A stretch of DNA of 64,000 nt from JACVRM01 sp963839815 (lineage in GTDB: Bacteria; Actinomycetota; Thermoleophilia; Gaiellales; Gaiellaceae). Of this stretch, positions 7,743 to 19,274 are shown piece by piece; the stretch's first letter is position 1, and every line of letters begins with the position of its first letter. The DNA is taken from the NCBI GenBank assembly GCA_963839815.1, contig CAWIWF010000002.1:1-64000 (forward strand), given 5' to 3'. The position numbers and the translations under genes were made by a program. The notes beneath the pieces were generated by a model. The model was given only the letters and a program-made list of their open reading frames with translations. It was not told the origin of the DNA and ran no database searches.

Positions 7743-8480
7743 TCAGATCAGAGCACTCAGGAGAACGGCCCGATGCTGAAGCGTGTGGGCGTGCTCGCGT
7801 TCTGACCAGACGATCACTTCGTCGGCCTTGTCGTAGGCGTCAGGGCGTAGTTCCCCTTTCGCCTTCTGCTCGCGCCACCATTCCGCGTTGAAGGCTTGCC
7901 TTGCCGCTATTCGATCAACGATTTCAGCTCGTCCGGCGGCTTCGAGGCCGTAGGCGTCGCACAACACCCTCAATTGATGGGCTTGTGCTTGCATCGGCTG
8001 GCGCGACTCTTTCGATGACAAGCACCACGCCCACGCCATATATGACAGGTCGGTTAGTCGATCTCCGGGTGCGGCAAAGTCGAAGTCGATCAGTGCAACC
8101 GGCTGATCTCTTCGGAAGATGAAGTTGTTAGGGCCGGGGTCGCCATGGCAGACAACTTCAGCTCCAGCGGAAAGCGCGCAGTTTGCCGTAGCGTCGTGGA
8201 GATGGCGAAGGAGATGCGCGGCGGCGGCTACCTGTTCGTCCTCCCAATCTCGCCAGCTTCGGTGTGTCTCGCCGGGGATGAAGCTGAAGATGTCCCGCCC
8301 CTCCTGGTCTACCCCGAGGTAGCGCGGGGCAGCTCGGAAACCACCATCACAGAGTTGCTCAAGAAGCGTGGCGACGAAGGCCGACGACGGCTTCCTGGGA
8401 CGACGAACCGTGTCGCCGAGCTGAACGACGCCATCCGTGATCCGTCCGCCGTCGAGTTGCATCTCCTTCTGGTTGGTCAC
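7743..8480 (-). CDS. Aminoglycoside phosphotransferase (APH)-family kinase
   Basis: A 245-residue small-molecule kinase with the APH/choline-kinase fold. The catalytic loop VVCHGDPGPNNFIF gives the H-G-D-x-x-x-x-N signature, and VALIDFDFA gives the metal-binding D-F-D. The N-terminal lobe is short (GGRITDGVVQLGDTVRRP, then SFIPGE at the hinge), which is usual for uncharacterised APH relatives. The phosphate acceptor cannot be predicted; antibiotic resistance should not be assumed from the fold alone. It stands alone on the minus strand, convergent with the collagen-like gene. Confidence 0.85.
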   Translation of the reverse strand: MTNQKEMQLDGGRITDGVVQLGDTVRRPRKPSSAFVATLLEQLCDGGFRAAPRYLGVDQEGRDIFSFIPGETHRSWRDWEDEQVAAAAHLLRHLHDATANCALSAGAEVVCHGDPGPNNFIFRRDQPVALIDFDFAAPGDRLTDLSYMAWAWCLSSKESRQPMQAQAHQLRVLCDAYGLEAAGRAEIVDRIAARQAFNAEWWREQKAKGELRPDAYDKADEVIVWSEREHAHTLQHRAVLLSALI

Positions 8481-8526
8481 GAACCGACCATAGGTGCGGC
8501 ACAGGATTCGGGAGGGATTCGCGCGG

Positions 8527-8819
8527 TCAAGTGCCGCGACGCCCCTTCACCACGAAGCGGCGCTTCGTGACTGGCGAGTCCGTGAGTGTGGTCGTCTTGC
8601 CTCCGGGACGCCTCGGCTGCACACGCGGAACGTTCTTCGGCTCGCCGACGGTGCCAGCGGCGCGCTTCGCGCGAGCCGCCTTGATCTTGCGCTTGCGGCG
8701 CTTGCCTGCGGGATCGGTCAGCAGCTCGACGGAAGGCTTCGCCAGTGTCGTATTGCACGAGCACGCTGCTGAGATCAGTGCGCGCTCGCAGATTCTCGGC
8801 CTGAGCGGCGATTCCCGCC
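8527..8819 (-). CDS. Small basic protein, possible DNA or RNA binder (frame uncertain)
   Basis: Between the APH gene and the giant-protein gene lies a frame ending at TGA 8527 that encodes about 70 very basic residues, including GKRRKRKIKAARAKRA and VTKRRFVVKGRRGT. A different frame just upstream, from TTG 8819 (MAGIAAQAENLRARTDLSS), is cleanly open and would join it if one base were missing or extra near 8740. The combined product would be ~95 residues. The lysine/arginine bias suggests nucleic-acid binding, but no family is recognised, and neither frame has a convincing ribosome site. Confidence 0.3.
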
Positions 8820-8833
8820 AAACCCCCTAGGCC

Positions 8834-11800
8834 CTACGGCTTGTGGGCGCCCGCGGCGTCGATCTCGACCGTGCCGCCGCCGGACACGTAGATCTGCAAC
8901 GTGCCGGTCTGCGATCGGCCGGAGCGTTGAACGTGATCAGCTGCCTGGCTGGCGGCTGGCGGCACTCAGGCTCTTCGTCACCTTGGTGGAGCCGTTCCAG
9001 CGCAGCTGGATCGTCCCGCCGCCGGGGAGCAGGGTCGCGAGCACGCCGATCTCCCGCGCCGCGGACGCGGCGGAGAGCGAGGAGCCGACCGAGGTGGTGC
9101 GGCTGACGCGGCCGGCGTAGTAGTCCGCGCCGTTGACGTCGTCCAGCTTCCGGAGCGGGACTGAGCTGGTCGTCGTCGAGCGGTGACGTCGTGCAGGCCT
9201 CGGTGCTCCAGCTCGAGGTGTTGAGACGCGAAGTCGCGGGCACGCACGGAGAAGCAGGTGGTCAGGCCCGGGCGTGCCGGTGAAGGTCGCGCCGTGGCCG
9301 CTGGTGGCGCTCAGCCAGGTCGTGTACGAGCCGAAGCGCGACGAGCCGGACGGACGCGGTGCGGTAGCGGACGTCGTAGCTCTTCACGCCCGAGCCGGTG
9401 TCGGTCGCCGACCAGGCGACGGGATAGGGCGACTGCGTCTGGAAGGACGCGAGCGGGCCGATCGCGCGCACGGCGGCGAGCCGTCGTACTTCCATTCGTT
9501 GACGCACGACTGGCCCCGGGTTGCCGGCATCGTCGATCGCAGCCGCGTAGAGCTTGTGGATGCCGTCGACGCGGTGGTCGGCGCCGGCGCCGAGGAACGC
9601 GCAGCCGGGCGGGATGTCGGCGAAGCTCGGCGGGCGCGACGGCCGGGTCGAGCACGCAGCGGATCTCGGTCAGGTTGGAGCCGCCGATGTCTGCGGCCGA
9701 GACCTTCAGCCTGACGTTGAAGACGTACCAGCCGCCAGCCCCGTCCGCGTTGGCGGCGTGCGCGTGATCGTCGTGCTCGGGCCCGGTCGCGTCGATGACG
9801 AAGCCGGTGGTGTGCTTGTGCCCGGCCTGTGTCGAGTCGCCTCCACGATGTGGACGCCGTCGCCGGTGACGGGGAACGGCCCGCCGTAGGGCTGCGGCGC
9901 CCGCCGTCGAGGGAGTAGGAGACCGGATCAGTGGAGGTCAGCGTCACCTGCACGGCGCTGCGGTACCAGCCGCTCGGCGCCAGTGTGCCGCTCAGGCTCG
10001 ACGTGATCGGGGCGGCGCCATCGGGCTCGATGTCCGGGGGCAGCACCAGCGGCTGCAGCTGGACCTTCTTGCTCGCCACGGCGACGTTGCCGGCGCCGTC
10101 CACTGCCTGCAGGTAGTAGTCGACCTCGTTGCACGTCGACGGCAGGGCCGGCCCTCCGCCCGTGTACCGGTTGCCGGTTCCGTGCTGCAGGTCGATCGTC
10201 CGCCACGTGCCCGCGCAGTCGCGGTAGATGAGCACGACCGCCTTCACCTGGCCCGGGGCCGCCGGCGTCGTCCAGGTCGGTGACGTCGACGGTGAAGCCG
10301 GCCACACCCGGGGCGACGGTGAGCGTCTGGAGCTGCCCGAGCTGCGGCGGCCGCCAGTCGTTCGCCACGTTCGAGTAGAGCACCTTGCCCGCCACGCGCG
10401 TGTAGCGGCGGTGGGTGCCGATGCCCTCGACGTCGATGAGCGCCGTCGCTGCGGAACAGGCCGACGATGAGGTTGAGCCGCTGGCGTAGGCCGGTCAGCG
10501 AGCTGTAGGTCGAGACGTGCTGGATCTTGGTCGGGAACGCCGTCTCCCCCACCAGCTCCGGCTCGTGCTCGGAGTGGTCGGTGACGACGCGGCTGTAGGC
10601 GGCGTTGAAGTTCGAGCTCGTCCGCCGGCGAGCTGAGCAGCCGGATCAGCGCGCCGTGCGCCTGCAGCCCGGGCTGGGTGACGTCGAGCGAGACGAGCGG
10701 CTCGATCGGCCGCCGCTGCGTGAGCTGGACGCCGTCGTCGGCTGTGTAGTACTTGCCGAAGATCGTGTTGAAGGCGGTGAACGTCGGCGAGACGTCGAAG
10801 TCGGCCGACTGCAGGCCGGTGGCGGGATCGGTCGAGAGCGGCAGCGCCGGCGGCGGGCCGGGCGGCGTCGCGGTCCCGAGCCGCAGCATCGGCAGCGCGT
10901 AGAGCGTCGTCTGCATGACCACCTTGGCGTCGTAGGGGCCGACGACGCCCAGCGTGGCGATGTACTCCTGCTTCGCCTGCGCGAGCGCCTGGCCGAGACG
11001 CATCGTTCCGTTCAGCTTCGGCGAGAGCAGCGCGTGCAGCCGCTCCGAGTAGCCGACGACGAGCGTGTCGCCGAGGCCGTAGCCCGTGTTGCCGATCCAG
11101 CCGGTCGCGCCGGTGCCGAGCATCGCCTGCGCCCAGTCGTCCTTGAGGATGTTCGCCGCGCCGAAGATCGCGTCGGAGACGGCGAGGCCGGAGTGGCAGC
11201 CGATCGAGAAGCCGAGTCGTCCCGACATGGCATTGGCACCGCGCGAGGTGATGTCGCCGGTCTCGACGAGGTTGTCCTCGCGATGGGCCGCACTCTCGGC
11301 GGCGGGCAGCAGCCGGCGGTGGTCGTAGTGGGCGTTCAGCGAGTTGAGCCGCGGCGCCGTGCCGCCCGGGAAGAGCCCGGCCAGGAAGGCCGCGTCGTCC
11401 CACGTCTCGTTGATCAGCGTCTTGGCGTTCTGGCCGAGCGCGGCCGCGAACGGCAGGTTGATCTCGAGCGCGCCGTCGGTAAGGAAGTCGTAGCCGGTCA
11501 CGTACGAGCTCGTCGGCGGCATCGCGCCGCCCGCGGCGATGAAGTCGTCGATCGTCCGCGTGATGTCGGCCGGCGTCTCGACCAGGCGGCCGATCGCCTG
11601 CTCCGGCACGAACAGCTCGCGGCCGAGGAACTCCGGCGCACCGGCCTCCGCGTAGACGTCGTCGGTGAACAGGAAGCCTGCGCCGATCGAGCCGACGTAC
11701 TGGTTGTTGACCGCGCCGAGCGCCTCGCGGTACGTGCGTTCGTTGGCGATCTGGGTCTCGTCGGGCATGCGCGCGAACGGCACGATGTCGTCCCCGCCGA

Positions 11801-14800
11801 CGACCACCTTGTAGGCCACGTTCGGCGCACCCGCCTCGAGCGTGTCGAGGTAGTCGCCGATCTCCTCGACGACCGCGTTCGCGAGCGCGGGTGAGCAGGG
11901 GCTCGCGTCCCAGGCGTCGTAGGCGCCTGCCACACCGGCGCCGCGCTCGACCCGGACGACAGCCCCGTTGATGCCGAGGTCGGTACGGCCGGCGAGCGTC
12001 GTCAGGCGGCTCATCACGGCCGCAGCGGCCGCGCCGTGGGTCGAGATCAGCCGCGACTCGTTGACGAGGAAGAGCGTGTTGGTGGCGGCGCTGACGGCGG
12101 GCGCTGCAGCGGGGGCACCGTTGGAGATGCCGGTCCGGGGCGCGCAGGGGCCAAAATTGGGCGGCCCGAGGGTCTGAATCTCGAGCACGTACGGGTCGGA
12201 GGCGTCGCCCGAGAAGTCGGAGACCTGGATGGTGTAGTAGCCGGACTCGCCCTGCGAGATGAGGGTGACGTGCTCGTCCTCGTTGCCCCGGTTGTCGGAG
12301 ACGCCTCGCAGCGTGTTCGAGCCGAGCGTGATCGCGTCCAGCGGCAGGTCCTGCAGGTTCTCCGGCGGCAAGTGCTGCGCGGCACTGTCGAGGTCGAGGC
12401 CGGTGTCCGGAAGCTGCGTATTCGTGAGCGGGATGTTTCCGGTCGGGCCGCCGCGGAGCCGCGGTGCCTGAGGCCCTGCGACGGCGAGGTCATAGTCCGA
12501 GCCCTGGGGGATGTGGCTGAGCGTCAGCTCGACGCGCGAGCCGTAGGCGCCGATCGGGATGCGGAAGTAGTCGATGTCACCGCGCACCAGATGGGAGACG
12601 TAGAGCCGGCTGCCCTGGAGGATCGGGGCCGTCGCCGGGTCGTTGTTCGTGTCGCCCGCAACGCCGAGGTCGTCGTCGAAGGTCTGCTGGACGTTGATGG
12701 CCACGGGCCCCGAGAGAACGGCGGCCGCGAGGTCCTGGACGACGATGTTGGCGTTGATGGAGTAGTCGCCGAGCGCAAGCCCGGCCGGACACGCCAGACC
12801 AGCTCGTAGCTCTGCCCGACGTCGACCGTGGTCTCCCAGGTGAGCGCGCCCGGCCCGATCTGCGGCTCGAGCGGGCTGCTGCCCTCGCCGTCGTGGAGGC
12901 TCGCCGAGCCAGGGACGTAGCGCCCGCCCTGCGGCAGCGTCGCGTGGACGGTGACGTCGCGCTGGGGGCCGGAGCCGCCGGTGACCGTGAAGTCGGCGCG
13001 GTAGGTGACCTCGCCGCCCTCGGTGGCGAAGTCGGCGAGCGGGAATGTGGTCAGGTCGAGCTGCGACCAGTCATAGGCGGCCTCGCCCAAGAGCAGCGTG
13101 AAGAGGTCGTGGAGCGTCAGCCGGATCGTCTCGCTGCCGACGATCACCGTGGGCGTCTGGAAGAGGTCGGCGAGCGTGACGACGGCGTCGCCCGCCACGT
13201 TCCGGAGCGCGATGATCAGGTCGGCGAGCGTGACGCCGGGGAGCAGACAGCCGTCGTCGTGGGCCTCCCCGAGCGTGGTCGCGGTGCAGAGGCTCGTGAC
13301 GAGGCCCGGGCCGATCGAGTCGAGCGGGATCGAGTCGAGCGCGGTCGCGGCCGGGAACTGGACGAAGATCGAGTCGAGCGGGATCGAGTCGAGCGCCGTG
13401 TCCTTGACGGCGGCGTCGGTCAGCCGGATCGAGTCGAGCGGGATCGAGTCCAACGCGATCGAGTCGAGCGCGATCGAGTGAGCGGGATCGAGTCGAGCGG
13501 GATCGAGTCGAGCGCAATCGAGTCGAGCGCCACGCCGCGCACCGAGGCCCCGATCATCGTCTCGCCGCTCGGGTCGACTACCCGCTCTCCGGGCTGGCCC
13601 GGGCCCGGGCAGGCGAAGCCGTCGAGCGCGTCGATGGCGGCGCACCACTCGGTCTGGTTCTGCGCGGGCGTGTTCGGCGGATCCGGGTTGAGCGGGATCG
13701 AGTCCAGGGCCAGGCCGCCGAGTGCGAGCCCGGCGATCGGGATCGAGTCGAGCGCCGTCGCCGAGAGGTCGATCGAGTCGAGTGCGATCCCGGCGAGGCC
13801 CGCCTGCTGCGCGGCGGGCAGGCCGAGCACGTCGGCGAGCGTGACCGTGTTCAGCGGCACGCCCTCGAGCGGCGTGCCCGCCAGCACCGCCGCCCAGGTC
13901 TTGGGCGGGTCGAGCGGCAGGTCGGAGAGGAAGACGCCGCCGAGAGCCTGGTTCAGCAGCTGGCTCGTCAGTCCGATGGAGTCCAGCGGAATGGAGTCGA
14001 GAGGGATCGAGTCGAGCGGGATCGAGTCGAGCGGGATCGAGTCCAACGGCGCGGCCTGGGTGCCCGGGCTCCCCTTCGTCAGCGCGGAGAGCGCGATGCC
14101 CTCGATCGGAACGGTCTGCGCGCCGGCGTTGGCGGTCGGCGTCGACGTCGAGAGGTCGAAGGTCGCGTCGAGCGGCTCCGCCTCCTCCTCGGTCACGGTC
14201 TCGCACGCCGAGAACTCCGACGTGTTGCCGTTCGGGTCGGTGGCCGTGGCGGTCACGACCGAGCCGTCTGGGAGCTGCTCGTCGTGCTGGAAGTCGAGGT
14301 CGATCAGGCCGGAGCCGAGGTCGTCGACGAGGATCGAGCCGAGGTAGACGGCGCCCTCGCCGTAGCCGCTCCCGTCGCAGGAGGGGCTGGAGAAGAACTC
14401 GACGCGGTAGTTCTCGGCGTCCGGCGGCACCCCGAGCGTGCCCGAAATGTCTGTGACGCCCCCGCCGGACTCGGCGGCGTCGAGCACGGGGAAGTTCTGC
14501 AGCTGGTTCGCCCCCGTGTCGCAGTCGGCCGCCTCCTCGTAGTAGCAGTCGTCGACGTCGTCGTTCGGGGTGACCCCGTCGATGCCGAGGTCGATGCCGA
14601 GGCCCTCGTTGACGTCGATCGAGTTGGCGCGGATGCGGTTGCCGGTGCCGTCCGCGATCACGATGCCCGTCGCGGTCGAGCCGTTGCCGGTGACGGTGTT
14701 GCCGGAGATCTCGTTGTCGTCGGAGCTGTTCAGGACCCGGATCCCCTGGCCCGGCGAGTCGACGATGGTGTTGCCGACGATCTCGTTCCCGTCGGAGTCG

Positions 14801-17800
14801 TTGATGATCAGCACGTTGGCGTCGTCGCTGTTCGCGATCGTGTTCGCCGCCTCCGAGTCCTCCTCGTTGCCCGGGTCGAAGCCGATCTCGTTGCCGGACG
14901 CGCCCCCGGCGAGCTCGACGCCGATGTCGTTCGGCAGGACGGTGTCGCCGTCGGCACCGAGGCCGATGAGGTTGGCCTTGACGCGGTTGTTGTCCGTGCC
15001 GTCGCCGTCGATCCTGACGGCCGACCAGCTGTTGGCCGAGATGACGTTGCCGAGCGTGCTGTCGTCGTCTCCGATGCCGTTGTTGGTCGCGCCGGAGCGG
15101 ATGTGCACGCCGTAGCCGTTGCCGAGCTCGCCGTTGCCGTCGAGCGTCGTCCCGATCAGGTTGCCGACGACCGCGTTGCCGCTCGTCCCGGCGTCCTCGA
15201 TCACCACGCCGGCATCCCAGTTACCGGAGATCAGGTTGCCTTCGCCGGCCGCGCCGCCGCCGACCGTGTTGCCGCTGGCACCGGCGCCGAGGAGCACCCC
15301 GATGTCGTTCTCGAGCTGCGCCTGCCCATCGAGTGTCGTCCCGATCCGGTTCCCGCGGACGATGTTGCCCGTCGTGTCCTCGCCGGTGATCTCGACGCCC
15401 GCGCCCTGGTTGCCGGCGATGAGGTTGCCGAGGGCCGCGCTCGAGCCGCCGACCGTGTTGCCGGTGGCGTCGCCGCTGATCAGGATGCCGGTGTCGTTCG
15501 AGTTCTCCTCGGTGCCGTCGGCGCTCGTGCCGATGCGGTTGCCGACGACCTTGTTGCCGCTGGTGCCGGTGCCGGCGATGACGATGCCCGGCTCGCTCTC
15601 GTCGCCGCTCAGTGCGACCACGTTGATGTCGCTGCCCGAGCCCGTGTCGTTGCCGACGACGGTGTTCTCGGCGCCGCCGCTGATCTCGATACCGGCGCCG
15701 TAGTTGGCGCCGTAGCTCTCGCCGTCGGGCTCGAGGCCGATCAGGTTGCCGCGCAGGACGGTGCCGTCGGTGCCCGCGCCTCGGATGAGCACGGCCTGAT
15801 CCCAGCTCGCCCTGATCAGATTGCCCGGCGGCTCGCCGACCGTCGTCGCGGCGCCGCCGATCAGCGTCCCGGTGCTGCCGCCCTGGACGACGATGCCGCG
15901 ATCGTTGCCGCGCTCGGAGGTCCCGGTCGCGTCGCTGCCGATGTAATTCCCCTGGATCTGGGTGCCGACCGAGCCGTCGTCCACCTCGATGCCATGACCG
16001 CCGTTGTCGCCGACGACGTTGCGCGCGCCGGCCGACGTGCCGCCGATGAGCGCGTCGTCCGTGTCGACGACCTCGATGCCGTTGCCGCCGTTGCCGGCGC
16101 CGTGGCCGAAGTCGTTCAGGCCGATCCAGTTCCCCTGGATCTGGATGCCGTCGGCAGCTTCGAGGAGCAGGATGCCCTCGTCGTTGTTCGAGATCAGGTT
16201 GCGGGCGGCCGCGGTCGTGCCTCCGATCGTCGGCGGGTCGAGCGCGGGGGCCGTTTGGTCGACGGTGATGCCGACCCCCGGCGTGCACTCGCCGCACGGA
16301 TCGACGTTGCCGACGTCGGTGGCGCCGTCCGCGCCGACCCCGATCGAGTTGCCCTGGATCGTGCCGCCGTCCGGATAGTTGAGGTAGATGCCGAAGTGGT
16401 TGCCGCCGATCAGGTTGCCGGCGCCCGCGGCGGTGCCGCCGATCTGCGCGTCGATCGTGCTGGTGAGGTCGATCCCGGTGTCGTTGCCGCGCTTGGTGGT
16501 GCCAGCCGCGTCGACGCCGATGTAGTTGCCCTGGATCACCAGGTCGGCGACGCCGTTGCCGCGGATGCCGAACCCATCGTTGCCGGCGATGACGTTGCGG
16601 GCGCCCGCGGCTGTACCGCCGATCGTCGTGCGGTCGCCGTTCGAGACGTTGACTCCGTCGTCGTCGTTGCCCACTGCGGTGGTGCCGTCGGCCGCGAGGC
16701 CGATCAGGTTGCCGGCGACGGTGTTGTCGTCCGAGTCCAGGGCCGGGCCCGCGTCGCCGCCGATCTCGACGCCGCTGGCGCCGTTGCCGGAGATGACGTT
16801 GCCCGCTCCCGCCGCGGCGCCGCCCACGGTGTTGTTCGGCCCGGCCTGCGAGAGCGCGACGCCGTTCTGCCCGTTCGGGACGGCCGTGGAGCCGTTGCTG
16901 CCGACTCCGATGTAGTTCCCCTGGACGTCGTTGAGGCTCGCACCGGCATTGACGTGCACGCCGTTCGCGAGGTTGCCGGAGATCACGTTGCGCGCGGCCG
17001 CGCTGGTGCCGCCGACGCGATTGCTCTGGCCCATGACCTGAACGCCGTACGTGTTCGCCAGCTGCGTGACCCCGTCAGGCTGGACGCCGACCAGGTTGCC
17101 TTCGACCACGTTCGTGTTGCCGCTCAGCACGATGCCCACCGAGTCGTTGCCGGACAGGAGGTTCCCCGCTCCGGCGGCCGTGCCGCCGATCTGGTTCCCG
17201 CCGCCGACGACGAGGATGCCCCGGTTGCCGTTGCCCAGATCGGTTGTCCCGGTGCGTCGGTGCCGATGTGGTTGCCCTGGACGGTGTTTCCGGAGCTGTA
17301 GAGCTGGATGCCGTCGGCGCCGGCGACGGGGCCCGTCGCAGCGGCGATCACGTTGCGCGCACCGGCCGCCGTGCCGCCGATCGTGGCCGTTGCCGGGGCG
17401 GCGACGGAACACCCGGGCCGACTGTTGGTCAGCGCGGCGGTGCCGTCGGCGGTGGTGCCGATCGGTTGCCCTGGATGATCGTCCCGTGGCGGCGCCATCG
17501 AGGAAGATGCCGGCGCAGCCCTGCCTGCGATGACGTTGCCGGCGCCGGCCGCCTGCCGCCGATGCGGTTCCCGCTCGCTCCGGAAATCGGAGATGCCGGT
17601 GCCTGCGACCTGCCCGGTGAGCGGCCGCTGTCCCCGCGGCGTTGACCCCGACGTAGTTGCCTTGGACGACGTTTCCGGTGGCCGTCGAACCGGAGACGTC
17701 GATGATGCCGCGCCAGAGGAGGTTGCGCTCGGCAAGGCGGCGCCGCCGATCGTGTTGCCGGGGCTGTGCGTGATCAGGATCGCCGGCTGCGCTGAGCCGA

Positions 17801-19043
17801 ACGAGCTGAGAGCCCCCGACGCGACACCGAGGCGACTCCGGCGCACGACGTTGCCCGACGAGTTGGCATCGGCGATTCGGACGATGCCCGACACGACGTT
17901 GCCGTCGACGGTGTTCGCGTCCGAGTCCTGCCAGATGTCCAGCGTGGCGAACGCGCCGCCCGCGACAGCGGTGTCGCCGGCCGCGTTGGTGCCGAGGTAG
18001 CTGTCGACGATCGTGTTCCCGTCGCTGCCGCTCACCGAGATCTGGCGGTTCGCGAAGCCGTTCACCACGAGGCTGCGGATGGTGCTCCCGCCCGAGCCGG
18101 CCACGAGCTGGAGGCCGTTCGTCCCGGCGCCGCTGCCGGCCCCGGCGACCTCGACCAGCGGCAGGCCGACGAATCCCGGCTGAGTCGTCCCGTCGATGTC
18201 CACGGGGCTGGTGATGTCGGGCAGCGCGCTCGTGGGCGCGATCGTCTGAACGCCGATGCCCGGGATGTCGAAGGTGATCCGGTCGCTGCCGGCGGCTGCG
18301 TTCGCGATCGTGATCGCGTCTCGGAGGCTGCAGTCGGCGGCCACAGCGATGTCACAGGCGCCGCCCGACGTGTCGGCGGTCTTGTCGACGGTGAGGCCGA
18401 GCGAGAAGACGCCCTGCAAGGTCGCGTTCGTGTCCAGGTTGCTGCCGGTCATGCGGAAGCCGTAGGTGTTGCCGGCCGAGACGCTCAGCACCGTGCGTCC
18501 GGAGTAGGCGAAGCCCCCCGACGGCGGCGCGCAGCAGTCTTCTGGCCCCTCGTCGACGAGCGTGGTATAGACCGGCCCGCTGCCGGAATCGACGTAGGAC
18601 TCGAGCTTCGCCCGGACCTGGAAGAAGGCGTGAAACCCGGTCCACGTCCAGTCCAGGTTGACGGTGCCGGTCGAGCCCGCGACCGTCTGGAAGAACATCG
18701 ACCCGGTCGCTTCGGACTCGGTGCTGCTCGCGGGATTCGGGTCCACGAAGTCGTACTGGAAGCGCGCCGGGGCAGCGGTGCCGTCGCGGATCACCTGCGT
18801 CGTCAGCGTGTGGCTGCCGCCCATCGAGGAGGCAGTTCCGCCCCCTGTCCACGCGGTGGCCGCCCACGACGCCGGGGCGGCGGCGAGCCCGACCGCCAGC
18901 GCGGCGACGACCCCGGCGAGGAGTCGCGCGCGCCGCCCAGGCGCGACGGAGGCGCAATCGACCGCAGGGCGCGACGCGTCAGCGCGCCTGACGGCGTGCA
19001 GCCGTGAGCCGATGCGTGGCTGCCGCGCCACCTTCCCCCTCAT
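8834..19043 (-). CDS. Giant secreted protein B: beta-helix, LDSI pentapeptides, C25-like peptidase domain (many frame breaks)
   Basis: About 3,400 residues from ATG 19043 (ggagtggag upstream) to TAG 8834. In order: signal peptide (LLAGVVAALAVGLAAAPASWA); a beta-sandwich-like N-terminal module; an ADCSLRDAITIANAAAGSD motif; a long right-handed beta-helix of ~25-residue units (NxIGGTAAGARNVISGN type, 18.2-14.6 kb); LDSI pentapeptide arrays (14.05-13.3 kb); TLADL-type repeats; a DUF11-like domain; a PPC-like domain (RGDIDYFRIPIG); and a gingipain-like caspase fold with VVVGGDDIVPFARMP, NAHYDHRR (candidate His, ~11330) and SIGCHSGL (candidate Cys, ~11200). Ig-like modules and a C-terminal beta domain follow. 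About ten indels break the frame (clusters at 17.4-17.8, 13.48, 12.8-12.7, 10.6-9.2 and 8.96 kb). It is a tandem paralogue of protein A. Export is clear; the substrate or adhesion target is unknown. Confidence 0.75.
13313..13530 (-). repeat. 15-bp repeat array encoding LDSI pentapeptides (protein B, distal array)
   Basis: Repeats of gatcgagtcgagcgg (plus strand) encode PLDSI/ALDSI on the minus strand, in three clusters with short interruptions. At about 13477 one unit has lost a single base (gagtgagcgg instead of gagtcgagcgg), which shifts the frame. That is the kind of slip expected in such an array or in its sequencing. Confidence 0.9.
13975..14049 (-). repeat. Five 15-bp units encoding LDSI pentapeptides (protein B, proximal array)
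   Basis: Five exact-length 15-bp units with only synonymous or single-base differences encode five consecutive PLDSI/ALDSI pentads. They lie just before the conserved block that reads GLTSQLLNQALGGVFLSD, which also follows the matching array in protein A. Confidence 0.9.
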
Positions 19044-19274
19044 CTCCACTCCTCGTCCGCGAACGAGCCCCGACGATGACAGGCATCTCTGCTGAAAGCA
19101 ACCACTCTCACGACCCCAGGCCACCCTGTCAGAGCGGCGACACCGCCGCCTAGGCCGAACGGCCCATCTTCGCTACGCGCAGGTCCTAACTGCGCGAACG
19201 CCACCACGCCCACCGCCATACTCTCTGGACGGCCGGCGGGACGGGTTTCTTGCCGGGTCTCGCCGGGCCGCGAA

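Noticed and set aside
7743..8480. Antibiotic-resistance call for the APH-family gene
   Set aside because: The APH fold also includes many kinases for other small molecules. No substrate-specific residues could be identified by eye.
14284..17301. Long plus-strand open frame opposite giant protein B
   Set aside because: Low-complexity V/A/D/R composition, antisense to a beta-helix with clear repeats, and no ribosome site.
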